Positions 41,997 through 50,571 of a stretch of DNA of 64,000 nucleotides are shown here, one piece after another; the stretch's first letter is position 1, and every line of letters starts with the position of its first letter. The DNA lies in NCBI GenBank assembly GCA_050248795.1, contig JBFWRS010000008.1:35136-99135 (forward strand), read 5' to 3'. A program made the position numbers and the translations under genes. The notes beneath the pieces were generated by a model. The model was not told the origin of the DNA. It ran no database searches and worked only from the letters and a program-made list of their open reading frames with translations. This DNA is from CAZTDU01 sp050248795. GTDB taxonomy: Bacteria; Pseudomonadota; Gammaproteobacteria; Burkholderiales; SG8-39.

Positions 41997-43754
41997 CTAC
42001 CCGGCCGGCAACAGCCCCGCTTCGCTTGCCTTGATCTGCAGGCCGAGGTAGCGCGAATAGATGCGGCACTGCGCGAAGCTGCCGGCGATCAGCCACAGGC
42101 CGGGCTGCGCCGTGCGCGTGAACATGTTGCGCAGCTCCTGCTGCTCGCCGAAACCCCAGATCGGGCCGACGCGCGTCGCCACCTCGGCGCCGAACAGCTT
42201 CTCGACCAGCGCCTCCTGTCCCTTGTAGCCGGTGGCGAGCACGACGAGATCTGCCGGCAGCGACGCGCCGCTCTTCAGCCGCGCGCCCGCGGCGTCGAAG
42301 CCGACAATGTCGGCAAACTGCACCAGGCCGATCTCGCCGCGCGCCAGCAGGTCCGAGCAGCCGACGTTGAAGCAGTAGCCGCCGCCGCGCGTCAGGTACC
42401 TGAACTGCCAGCCGGTGCCGTCGTCGCCGTCGTCCAGCCTGAAGCCGACCTTCGCCAGCGCCGCGTGCAGCGCGGCATCGAGCTTCTTCGCCTGCGCGGT
42501 CAGCATGCGGTGGCTCTGCCTGGCGAGTGCAAGCGGCATCGACGCGGTGACCAGGTCGCAGTCCTCCAGCGGCGGTCCCTCGTCGTACAGCGCGTAGGGA
42601 AGCTGCGCGCTCGGCTCGAGGTTGACGATGTGCGTGGGGCTGCGCTGCACCAGCGTGACCTTCGCGCCGCCGGCGTGCAGGTCCTGCGCGATGTCGTGGC
42701 CGCTGTTGCCGGTGCCGATGACCAGCGCGCGCTTGCCCGCCCAGGCTTCACCGTCCTCGTACTGGCTGGAATGCACCAGCCTGCCGGCGAACCTGTCCAG
42801 CCCGGGAATGTCCGGCAGGTTCGGGATGCCGCTGACGCCGGTGGCAAGCACGACGTGGCGCGGGCGCAGCTCGCGCCGGCTGCCGTCGGCGCGGCGCAGC
42901 GACACCGTCCAGCGGCCTGCGCGCGCATCGTACGCGCCATGTTCGAGTTCGGTGCCGGTCCAGTAGTCGATCTCCATGGCTTCGACGTAGGCCTCGAGCC
43001 AGTTTGCGATCTTGTCCTTGGGGATATACGCCGGCCAGTTCGGCGGGAACGGCATGTACGGCAGGTGGTTTACGTGCGCCTGGTTGTGCAGCGTCAGCGC
43101 GTGGTAGCGCCGGCGCCAGTTGTCGCCGATGCGCGGCCAGCGGTCGATCACCAGCGTGTCCACCTGCAGCGACCTGAGCCGTGCGGCAATCGACAGCCCG
43201 GCGTGCCCGCCGCCGACCACCAGCACCGCGGGGTCACGGTCCGCGAACGCGGCAGACGCCTTCCTCAGGTCCAGCCAGTTGGGGCCGCGGAATTCGCGCG
43301 AATACGTCAGGCCGTCCGGCCGCCGCCGGCCGATGCGCTCCTCGAAGCCCTTCAGCTCTTCCAGCGCGGTGAAAAACGTCCACGCACGCGGTTCCGCCTC
43401 GCCGGTGAGGCGCACCACGCCGCTGGCGCGGCCGTGCGCGGTATCGAAGCGGAAGATCGCCTCGACGGCCTGCGTGCCTGCGCGCGTGACCCGGCGCGGC
43501 GCGGTGCGCTCCGCATCGATGGCGAAGCCGGCGGCGCGCACCGCCGCCGCACGCGCGCGCAGCTCGGGCAGGACCGCCGACCTGCCGCCGAGCGTCTGGA
43601 TGCGCCAGGTGAGCGCGAGCAGGTCTCGCCAGTGGCAATCGGGCTGGAACAGCGCTTCCAGCCCGACGCCGCCTTCGGCCAGCGCGCGCTCGAAGCGCTC
43701 GAGCCAGCGCTGCGCCGCTTCCAGCGCGGTTTCGGCCTCGATCAGCTCCTGCAT
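41997..43754 (-). CDS. Flavin-containing monooxygenase with N-terminal NTF2-like domain
   Basis: 585 residues. The first 150 look like an NTF2/SnoaL-type domain (ALFQPDCHWRDLLALTW). The rest is a group B flavoprotein monooxygenase: FAD motif VVGGGHAGLSIAARL at 179-193, FMO signature FAGRLVHSSQYED and NADPH motif VIGTGNSGHDIA. Such fusions oxidise soft nucleophiles or ketones with NADPH and oxygen. The ATG at 43754 follows the secreted-protein stop by 17 bases. The substrate is unknown. Confidence 0.88.
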   Translation of the reverse strand: MQELIEAETALEAAQRWLERFERALAEGGVGLEALFQPDCHWRDLLALTWRIQTLGGRSAVLPELRARAAAVRAAGFAIDAERTAPRRVTRAGTQAVEAIFRFDTAHGRASGVVRLTGEAEPRAWTFFTALEELKGFEERIGRRRPDGLTYSREFRGPNWLDLRKASAAFADRDPAVLVVGGGHAGLSIAARLRSLQVDTLVIDRWPRIGDNWRRRYHALTLHNQAHVNHLPYMPFPPNWPAYIPKDKIANWLEAYVEAMEIDYWTGTELEHGAYDARAGRWTVSLRRADGSRRELRPRHVVLATGVSGIPNLPDIPGLDRFAGRLVHSSQYEDGEAWAGKRALVIGTGNSGHDIAQDLHAGGAKVTLVQRSPTHIVNLEPSAQLPYALYDEGPPLEDCDLVTASMPLALARQSHRMLTAQAKKLDAALHAALAKVGFRLDDGDDGTGWQFRYLTRGGGYCFNVGCSDLLARGEIGLVQFADIVGFDAAGARLKSGASLPADLVVLATGYKGQEALVEKLFGAEVATRVGPIWGFGEQQELRNMFTRTAQPGLWLIAGSFAQCRIYSRYLGLQIKASEAGLLPAG

Positions 43755-43771
43755 GCGTTCGCGCGCGCCCT

Positions 43772-44272
43772 TCAGCGCACGCGGTAGATTTCTTCGGCGA
43801 AGTTGCCGCGCGAAACCTCGAGCTGCGCGCGGCTCCGGTCCTTGATCGCGGTGAGCACTGCGCGGTCGCGGCCGGACTCCCACAGCACCTTGTAGACCTC
43901 GCGGTCGGCCTTGCCCTTGCGGTAGATGACGTCGTTCGCCTCGGACCTGGGCGGGCCGAAGCTCGACTTCAGGTCGGCGACGAAGCGCTGGAGATCCTTG
44001 GTGTCGAAGCGCACGTCGAAGGCCTGGATCGCGTTCGCCTTGAGGTAGAAAGTCAGCTTCGCCTCGACGCCGCCGAGGGACGCGTGCGCGTCGTCGCAGC
44101 GCCGGTCGGCCGCGTCGGATTTCCATTCCAGCGCCTTGCAGTAAGCCGCGGGGAAGCGCGACTTCACGTCGGCTTCCGAGCCGCCAAGCGGAACGCCGTT
44201 GGCGGCGAAGGGCTTCTGCGCGAGCGCGGGCGCGGCAAATAGCGCGGCCAGCAGGAGAGTGAGGATTTTCAT
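43772..44272 (-). CDS. Secreted protein of unknown function
   Basis: 166 residues. A clear signal peptide (MKILTLLLAALFAAPALAQ) is cleaved after residue 19, giving a periplasmic or outer-membrane product. Two cysteines (CKALEW and CDDAHAS) about 15 residues apart may form a disulfide. The remainder is a mixed alpha/beta domain of a size seen in many small periplasmic proteins. I recognise no family. The ATG overlaps the tag stop (ATGA). Confidence 0.8.
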   Translation of the reverse strand: MKILTLLLAALFAAPALAQKPFAANGVPLGGSEADVKSRFPAAYCKALEWKSDAADRRCDDAHASLGGVEAKLTFYLKANAIQAFDVRFDTKDLQRFVADLKSSFGPPRSEANDVIYRKGKADREVYKVLWESGRDRAVLTAIKDRSRAQLEVSRGNFAEEIYRVR

Positions 44273-44832
44273 CGGCGCTTGCAGCGAAAACAGTCGACCG
44301 TGTGATCGTCCACCATGCCCACGGCCTGCATGAAAGCATACATGATCGTCGTGCCGACGAAGCGGAAGCCGCGCTTCTTCAGGTCCTTCGACAGCGCATC
44401 GGACACTGCGGTCCGCGCCGGCACGCCGCGCAGCGTGCGCGGCCGGTTCACGAGCGGCTTGCCGCCGACGAAACCCCACACATAGCGCGAAAAGCTGCCG
44501 AACTCGGCCTGCACGGCAAGGAAGGCCTGCGCGTTCGTCACCGAGGACTCGATCTTCAGGCGGTTCCTGACGATGCCGGCGTCGAGCATCAGGCTGCGCT
44601 GCTTCGCCTTCGTGTAGCGCGCGACCTTGCGCGGGTCGAAGCCATCGTAGGCGCGGCGGTAGTTCTCGCGCTTGGCGAGGATGGTGTCCCAGGAAAGGCC
44701 CGCCTGCGCGCCTTCGAGCAGCAGGAACTCGAACAGTTTGCGGTCGTCGCGCACCGGTACGCCCCATTCGCGGTCGTGGTAGGCGGTCGCGGCCGGGTTC
44801 TTCGCCCACGCGCAGCGCTTGCGACCGGGCAC
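44269..44832 (-). CDS. tag: DNA-3-methyladenine glycosylase I
   Basis: 187 residues, the usual length of Tag. Zinc ligands are visible as Cys7 (RCAWA) and His19 (YHDREWGVP) at the N-terminus, and as His and Cys in DDHTVDCFRC at the C-terminus. SWDTILAKRENYRRAYDGFD and GTTIMYAFMQAVGMV are strongly conserved Tag regions. The enzyme removes 3-methyladenine from alkylated DNA. The start is GTG, one base after the kinase stop, so the DNA repair gene is read from the kinase operon. Confidence 0.93.
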   Translation of the reverse strand: MPGRKRCAWAKNPAATAYHDREWGVPVRDDRKLFEFLLLEGAQAGLSWDTILAKRENYRRAYDGFDPRKVARYTKAKQRSLMLDAGIVRNRLKIESSVTNAQAFLAVQAEFGSFSRYVWGFVGGKPLVNRPRTLRGVPARTAVSDALSKDLKKRGFRFVGTTIMYAFMQAVGMVDDHTVDCFRCKRR

Positions 44833-44833
44833 G

Positions 44834-46135
44834 CTACACCAGCCCTATCTTCTGCTCCTGCATCACCGCGAGCAGCCGGCCGCCGAGCATCGAGATGCGG
44901 TCGGCCATGATGGACAGGAACGCTTCGGTGAAGCGCGCGCGGCAGGGCTGCGACAGCGCGTCGATCTCGGCCACGCGCAGCGACAGCGCCCAGCTCGGCT
45001 CGACCGCGGTGACGGTGGCGCTGCGCACGGTGGAAGCGCGCCGCGCGTAGGCCATCTCCCCCACGCATTCGCCGGGGCTCACCGCGTTCAGCAGCCGGCC
45101 GCGCTGCGTCACCTTGAAAAGCCCGGTGGCGACGATGTAGACGTGGTCGTCTTCCTCGCCTTCGTTGATGAGCACCTTGCCCGCGGCGTACTTGCGGCAG
45201 CGCGCGACGCGCACTACCTCCCAGAGCTCGGCGTCGCTGAACTGCTTGAAGAACACGAGCCGGCGCATGGCGTTGTATTCCTCGACGTCGGACAGCGCGT
45301 CCTCGTCCGCCGTGCCGAGCATCGGCTCGAGCGCGGCGGCGAACTCTTCCCAGCTGCCGAAGCGGCTGTCGCGCGTCTTGCCGAGCGCGCGGCGCACCAC
45401 CGCATCCATCTCGGCGGGCAGGCCGCGGCGCAGTTCGGAGGGCGCGGGCGGATCCTTGGTGAGGATCGACTCCATCAGCTCGAACGCGGTGGTGCCGCTG
45501 AACGGCCGGTAACCGGTCAGCAGGTGAAACATGACGCCGCCGAGCGAGAACATGTCCGAGCGGAAATCGATCTCCTCGCCGCGGATCTGCTCGGGCGACA
45601 TGTAGGCGGGCGAGCCGACGCCGGTCACCTGCGTGACGTCGGCGCGCGCGAGCTGCGCGGCACCGAAATCCGACAGCCTGATGTCGAAATCCGGCCGCAG
45701 CAGGATGTTCGCCGGCTTGATGTCGCGGTGCACGACGCCGACGCTGTTGGCGTACTCGAGCGCCTTGCAGCACTTGTAGGCAATCTGCGCGATGCGCGGC
45801 ACGTCGAGCAGGTTCCCGGGCTGGCAGTGCGGCTCGAGCGACGTGCCCTCGACCAGTTCCATGACCAGGTAGCGCAGGTCCTTGCCCTCGACGTGCTCGA
45901 CGCCGGCATCGAAGATGCTGATGATGTGCGGGTGCCGCAGCTTGCCGGCGAGCGAGGCCTCGTTCTGGAAGAAGCGCAGCTGGCGACGCGCCTCCTCCGG
46001 ATCCGCCGGCGGCATGTCGAGCACCTTGACCGCGACTTCGCGCTGCGCGAACGGGTCCTGCGCGAGGTAGACCGAGCCGGTGGCGCCGCGCCCTAGCAGC
46101 TCGCGCAGCTCGTATTTGCCGATTCGTTCCAGCAT
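44834..46135 (-). CDS. Serine/threonine protein kinase fused to a cyclic nucleotide-binding domain
   Basis: 433 residues. The kinase domain (about 8-275) has the glycine loop GRGATGSV at 15-22, Lys37, HRDIKPAN at 136-143, DFG at 156-158 and SPAYMSPEQ in the activation segment. From about 300 to 415 is a CRP-type cyclic nucleotide-binding domain, with a phosphate-binding cassette resembling GECVGEMAYARRASTVRSA. There is no helix-turn-helix. This suggests cAMP- or cGMP-controlled phosphorylation. It leads an operon with tag, a secreted protein, the monooxygenase and PPK2. Targets are unknown. Confidence 0.92.
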   Translation of the reverse strand: MLERIGKYELRELLGRGATGSVYLAQDPFAQREVAVKVLDMPPADPEEARRQLRFFQNEASLAGKLRHPHIISIFDAGVEHVEGKDLRYLVMELVEGTSLEPHCQPGNLLDVPRIAQIAYKCCKALEYANSVGVVHRDIKPANILLRPDFDIRLSDFGAAQLARADVTQVTGVGSPAYMSPEQIRGEEIDFRSDMFSLGGVMFHLLTGYRPFSGTTAFELMESILTKDPPAPSELRRGLPAEMDAVVRRALGKTRDSRFGSWEEFAAALEPMLGTADEDALSDVEEYNAMRRLVFFKQFSDAELWEVVRVARCRKYAAGKVLINEGEEDDHVYIVATGLFKVTQRGRLLNAVSPGECVGEMAYARRASTVRSATVTAVEPSWALSLRVAEIDALSQPCRARFTEAFLSIMADRISMLGGRLLAVMQEQKIGLV

Positions 46136-46211
46136 GGGGAGTGCATGCTAACCCGCGCCGGCAGCGCAGGCACGCGCATTGCAGAGTTTTACCCCGGGCG
46201 CAGCCGCCGCG

Positions 46212-48569
46212 TCAGGCGGCGCGCCTAGCGCCCGCGTCGTCCTTGCCTTCCTCGCGCACCTCGTGCGTGGGCGGCTTCATCGCCACGCGCGCCGCGGTCC
46301 ACTCCTCGCGCTCGCGCAGCGCCAGCCGGTAGGCCTGGTCGCGGCCCGACAGGTAGGGCGGCGGCCAGAACTGGCCGGGATCCTGGTACCAGGCCGAGGC
46401 CTGCAGCGTGAAGTACGGGTTGGCGAGGTGCGGCCGGGCCAGCGCGACGAGGTCGGCGCGGCCGGAGACGACGATGGTGTTCACCTGGTCGGCGGTGGTG
46501 ATGTTGCCCACCGCCATGGTGGCGATGCCGCATTCGTTGCGGATGCGGTCCGCGAACGGCGTCTGGTACATGCGGCCGTACACGGGTTTCTGCTGCGGCA
46601 CCACCTGCCCGGTCGAGACGTCGATCAGGTCCGCCCCCGCCGCCTTGAAGGCGTGCGCGACCGCCAGCAGGTCGGCGTCGCTCAGGCCGCCCGGCGCCCA
46701 GTCGGTCGCCGAGATGCGCACCGACATGGGCTTCGCCTGCGGCCATGCCGCGCGGCAGGCGCTGAACACTTCGAGCGGGTAGCGCAGGCGGTTGGCGATC
46801 GCGCCGCCGTACTCGTCGGCGCGAAGGTTGGTGAGCGGCGACAGGAACGACGACAGCAGGTAGCCGTGCGCGCAGTGGATCTCCAGCATGTCGAAGCCAG
46901 CCGCGTCGGCGTAGCGCGCGGCGCGCACGAACTCGTCGCGGATGCGGTCCATGTCGGCCCGCGTCATCTCGCGCGGCACCTGCGAATCCTCCGCATAGGG
47001 CAGCGGACTGGGCGCGAGCAGCGGCCAGTTGCCCGAATCCAGCGGGTGGTCCATGCGCTCCCAACCGAGCTGCGTAGAGCCCTTGCGCCCGGAATGGCCG
47101 ATCTGCATGCACAGCTTCGCGCGCGACTGCGCGTGGCAGAAGTCGACGATGCGCTTCCATGCCGCGGCCTGCGCGTCATTCCAGATGCCGGTGCAGCCGG
47201 GCGTGATGCGCGCCTCGGCGGACGGGCAGGTCATCTCGGTGAACACCAGCCCGGCGCCGCCGATGGCGCGGCTTCCCAGGTGCACCAGGTGCCAGTCGGT
47301 CGGCATGCCGTCCTCGGCCATGTACTGGTCCATCGGCGACACCACGACGCGGTTCGGCAGCAGCATGCCGCGCAGCCGGAACGGCGTGAACATCGGCGCC
47401 GGCGGGTTCGCGGTGTCCATGTCGTAGCCGAGCGCCTTCTGCTTCACGGCGAACCACTTCGTCACGTCCTCGAGGAAGCGCGCATCGCGCAGGCGCACGT
47501 TCTCGTAGGTGATCTGCTTGGAGCGCGACATCACGCCGAAGGCGAACTGCAGCGGGTCCATGCCCCAGTAGCGCTTCATGTTCTCGAACCACGCCAGCGA
47601 CACGTCCGCGGCGTGCTGGGTCTTCTCGACATCCTCGCGGCGCTGCGAATCGTAGTGCGCCAGCGCCTGCGGCACGCCCGCATGCAGCCTGAAAGCCTCG
47701 TACAGCGCGATCGCGTCCTCCATCGCCAGCTTGGTACCCGAGCCGATGGAGAAATGCGCGGTCGCCTTGGCATCGCCGACGAGCACGACATTGCCCATCA
47801 CCCAGGTCTGGTTGCGTATGGTCGGGAAGTTGCGCCACAGCGAGCGGTTCCGGATCAGCCGGTGGCCGGCGAGTTCGTCGGCGAACACGCCTTCGAGCGT
47901 GCGGCACATCTGCTCCTCGTCCTGCCGGTCGAAGCCGAAGTTTTCCCAGGTGTCGGCATTGGTCTCGATCACCCAGGTGGAGGCGCCCTTCTCGTACTGG
48001 TAGCAGTGCGCGAGCACGATCCCCCTGGGGGTCTCGCGGAAGAAATACTTGAACGCGTCCATCGGCCGCGTCGAACCGAGCCAGGTGAACTTGTTCGGCC
48101 TCAGGTCCACGCTGGGCCGGAAGTGCGCCTTGTGCGCTTCGCGGATGCGGGAGTTGATGCCGTCCGCGGCGACGATCAGGTCGGCATCGGCGAACGCCTC
48201 GATCCCCTCGACCTCGCGCTGGAAATGCATCCGCACGCCGAGCTCGCGGCAGCGTTCCTGCAGCAGCTTCAGCAGCGTGACGCGCGAGCAGCCGCAGAAG
48301 CCGTTGCCGCCGCAGCGTATGGTCTGGCCCTTGTAGACCACGTCGACGTCGCCCCAGTAGGCAAATGCGCGCCGGATCGCCTCGTAGGAATGCGCGTCGT
48401 AGTCGCGGAAGGTGCCGAGCGTCTCGTCCGAGAACACCACGCCGAAGCCGAAGGTGTCGTCCGGGCGGTTGCGCTCGTAGACGTCGATGTCCCAGTCCGG
48501 CCAGGCCTTCTTCGCCAGGATCGCGAAGTACAGACCGCCGGGCCCCGCGCCGACGATGGCGACCTTCAC
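46212..48569 (-). CDS. 2-aminobenzoyl-CoA (anthraniloyl-CoA) monooxygenase/reductase, bifunctional
   Basis: 785 residues in two parts. Residues 1 to about 385 are a class A flavin monooxygenase (FAD motif VAIVGAGPGGLYFA at the start, VGDAKATAHFS near 275). From about 400 an old-yellow-enzyme domain follows (MFTPFRLRGMLLPNRVVVSP, GHSGRKGSTQ). This fusion is diagnostic of anthraniloyl-CoA monooxygenase/reductase, which hydroxylates and then reduces the ring. Databases often label it salicylyl-CoA 5-hydroxylase. The start is GTG at 48569, overlapping the RidA stop. Confidence 0.9.
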   Translation of the reverse strand: MKVAIVGAGPGGLYFAILAKKAWPDWDIDVYERNRPDDTFGFGVVFSDETLGTFRDYDAHSYEAIRRAFAYWGDVDVVYKGQTIRCGGNGFCGCSRVTLLKLLQERCRELGVRMHFQREVEGIEAFADADLIVAADGINSRIREAHKAHFRPSVDLRPNKFTWLGSTRPMDAFKYFFRETPRGIVLAHCYQYEKGASTWVIETNADTWENFGFDRQDEEQMCRTLEGVFADELAGHRLIRNRSLWRNFPTIRNQTWVMGNVVLVGDAKATAHFSIGSGTKLAMEDAIALYEAFRLHAGVPQALAHYDSQRREDVEKTQHAADVSLAWFENMKRYWGMDPLQFAFGVMSRSKQITYENVRLRDARFLEDVTKWFAVKQKALGYDMDTANPPAPMFTPFRLRGMLLPNRVVVSPMDQYMAEDGMPTDWHLVHLGSRAIGGAGLVFTEMTCPSAEARITPGCTGIWNDAQAAAWKRIVDFCHAQSRAKLCMQIGHSGRKGSTQLGWERMDHPLDSGNWPLLAPSPLPYAEDSQVPREMTRADMDRIRDEFVRAARYADAAGFDMLEIHCAHGYLLSSFLSPLTNLRADEYGGAIANRLRYPLEVFSACRAAWPQAKPMSVRISATDWAPGGLSDADLLAVAHAFKAAGADLIDVSTGQVVPQQKPVYGRMYQTPFADRIRNECGIATMAVGNITTADQVNTIVVSGRADLVALARPHLANPYFTLQASAWYQDPGQFWPPPYLSGRDQAYRLALREREEWTAARVAMKPPTHEVREEGKDDAGARRAA

Positions 48570-48958
48570 GGGATCACCGCGGTGGCTTCGATCTCGAGCC
48601 GCGCCGCGTCCTCCACCAGTGCGCTCACCTGCACCACGGCCATCGCCGGGTAGTGCCTGCCGATCAGCTCGCGGTACGCCGCGCCGACCTCCTTGATCGC
48701 GCCCAGGTACTCGGCCTTGTCGAGCACGTACCAGGTCAGCTTCACCAGGTGCTCGGGCCTGCCGCCCGCCTCGGCGAGCACGTCGAGGATGTTGCGCAGC
48801 GTCTGGCGGAACTGGCCGGCGAAGTCCTTCGCCTCCCAGACGCCCGCGCCGGTCCAGCCGACCTGGCCGGCGATGTACACCGTGGTGCCTCCCTTCACGG
48901 CGATGCCGTTGGAGAATCCCTTCGGGCGGGCCCACGATGGCGGTTGCAGGATCTTCAT
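48566..48958 (-). CDS. RidA/YjgF family enamine/imine deaminase
   Basis: 130 residues with the RidA fold: FSNGIAVKGGTTVYIAGQVG near 15 and FRQTLRNILDVLAEAGG near 51. RidA enzymes hydrolyse reactive enamines and imines to ketones. The gene overlaps both its neighbours (ATGA with the ligase, GTGA with the monooxygenase), so its product is made in step with them. A role in removing the amino group from the dearomatised ring product is a chemical inference. Whether the active-site arginine of the deaminase branch is present needs an alignment. Confidence 0.88.
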   Translation of the reverse strand: MKILQPPSWARPKGFSNGIAVKGGTTVYIAGQVGWTGAGVWEAKDFAGQFRQTLRNILDVLAEAGGRPEHLVKLTWYVLDKAEYLGAIKEVGAAYRELIGRHYPAMAVVQVSALVEDAARLEIEATAVIP

Positions 48959-50571
48959 GTCGTGCTCCTGAGGCGAAAGCGTTGCAGTTTCCCGGTCTCG
49001 GTGCGAGGCAGCGCAGCGACGAACTCGATGACGCGCGGGTACTTGTACGGTGCGATCGCGCGCTTCACGTGCTCCTGCAGCGCGCGCACCATGGATTCGT
49101 CGCCGGCGTGGCCGGGCTTGAGCACCACCACCGCCTTGACCACCGTGCCGCGCTCCGCGTCCGGCCAGCCGACGACGCCGCATTCGGCAACCGCTGGGTG
49201 GGCGAGCAACGCGCCCTCGACTTCCGGGCCGGCGATGTTGTAGCCGGCGGAGATGATCATGTCGTCGGTGCGCGCCTGATAGTAGAAGTAGCCGTCGGCG
49301 TCCATCGAGTAGGCGTCGCCGGTGATGTTCCAGCCGCCCTGCACGTAGTTCTTCTGGCGCTCGTCCGCCAGGTACTTGCAGCCGGTCGGCCCCTTCACCG
49401 CCAGCCTGCCCACCACGCCGGGCGCGCAAGGCTTGCCTGCGTCGTCCAGCACCGTTGCCCGGTAGCCGGGAATGGCGTGGCCGGTGGCGCCGCGTCGCAC
49501 CGATTCGGGCGTGTGCGAGATGAAGATGTGGATCATCTCGGTGGAGCCGATGCCGTCGATCAGCTCGATGCCGGTCGCCTGGCGAAAGAGCTCGCGCGTC
49601 GCGTCCGGCAGCGCCTCGCCCGCCGAGACGCAGCGCGACAGGCTGCCGAGGTCGTAGTTCTTCGCGATGCCGGCCATCGCGCGGTACATGGTCGGTGCGG
49701 TGAACAGCACCGTGGCGCGGAAATCCTGCACCGTCTGCCACAGCGTTTCGGCGTTCAAGCGCTCGACCAGCACGGTCGAGGCGCCATAGCGCAGCGGGAA
49801 GCACAGCATGCCGCCGAGGCCGAAGGTGAACGCAAGCGGCGGCGTGCCGCAGAAGATGTCGTCCGGCCTGACCCTGAGGCAGGAGCGCGGGAAGCAGTCG
49901 CACATGGCGATGATGTCGCGGTGGAAGTGCACCGTGCCCTTGGGCCTGCCAGTGGTGCCCGAGGTGAAGGCGATCAGCGCCGGGTCGTCTGCCGCGGTGT
50001 CGACGTTGTCGAAGCTGGCGCCTTGAGCGAGGCACAGCGCATCGAGCGAGTCGGGGGCGTCGTCATACCAGTAGCGGATCGTCGACAGCGTCGGGCACGC
50101 GGGCAGCGCGGCCTTCAGCTCCGCGTCCAGGCGCCGGTCGCACAGCGCATGCGTGACCTCGGCCTTGCCGACGATCTCGGCGATCTCCTTCGCGCGCAGC
50201 AGCGGCATCGTCGCCACGCACACCGCGCCGGCCTTCATCACCGCAAGCCAGCAAGCCGCCATCATCGGGTTGTTGGGGCCGCGCAGCAGCACGCGGTTGC
50301 CGGGTTTCACGCCCATGTCGCGCACCAGCACGTTGGCGATGCGGTTCGCCTGCGCCAGCAGCTGCGCGTAGGTGCACTGCCCGTCCGGCGCGCGCAGCGC
50401 GATGCGCCCGCCGTGGCGGCCTGCGACCTGGCGATCCAGCAACTCGGTGGCGCAGTTCAGCCGTTCCGGGTACTGCAGCTCGGGCAATTCGAAGATCAGC
50501 TCCGGCCAGTCCTCGGGCGGCGGCAGCCTGTCGCGCGTGAAGGTATCGACGTGTGCGGTGGCGGCGCTCAT
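48955..50571 (-). CDS. 2-aminobenzoate/benzoate-CoA ligase
   Basis: 538 residues of the acyl-adenylate family. P-loop-like AFTSGTTGRPKGTVHF lies near 185, the adenine motif GSTEMIHIF near 340, and YNIAGPEVEGALLAH near 437. The C-terminal lysine is in PRTETGKLQRF. Length and the LxxCDCFPRSCLRV region fit benzoate- and 2-aminobenzoate-CoA ligases. With the downstream monooxygenase, anthranilate is the likely substrate. ATGA overlaps occur at both ends. Confidence 0.9.
   Translation of the reverse strand: MSAATAHVDTFTRDRLPPPEDWPELIFELPELQYPERLNCATELLDRQVAGRHGGRIALRAPDGQCTYAQLLAQANRIANVLVRDMGVKPGNRVLLRGPNNPMMAACWLAVMKAGAVCVATMPLLRAKEIAEIVGKAEVTHALCDRRLDAELKAALPACPTLSTIRYWYDDAPDSLDALCLAQGASFDNVDTAADDPALIAFTSGTTGRPKGTVHFHRDIIAMCDCFPRSCLRVRPDDIFCGTPPLAFTFGLGGMLCFPLRYGASTVLVERLNAETLWQTVQDFRATVLFTAPTMYRAMAGIAKNYDLGSLSRCVSAGEALPDATRELFRQATGIELIDGIGSTEMIHIFISHTPESVRRGATGHAIPGYRATVLDDAGKPCAPGVVGRLAVKGPTGCKYLADERQKNYVQGGWNITGDAYSMDADGYFYYQARTDDMIISAGYNIAGPEVEGALLAHPAVAECGVVGWPDAERGTVVKAVVVLKPGHAGDESMVRALQEHVKRAIAPYKYPRVIEFVAALPRTETGKLQRFRLRSTT

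Noticed and set aside
46179..48653. 824-codon open frame on the plus strand
   Set aside because: It lies opposite the anthraniloyl-CoA monooxygenase gene, whose two domains are unmistakable; the plus-strand product is low-complexity.
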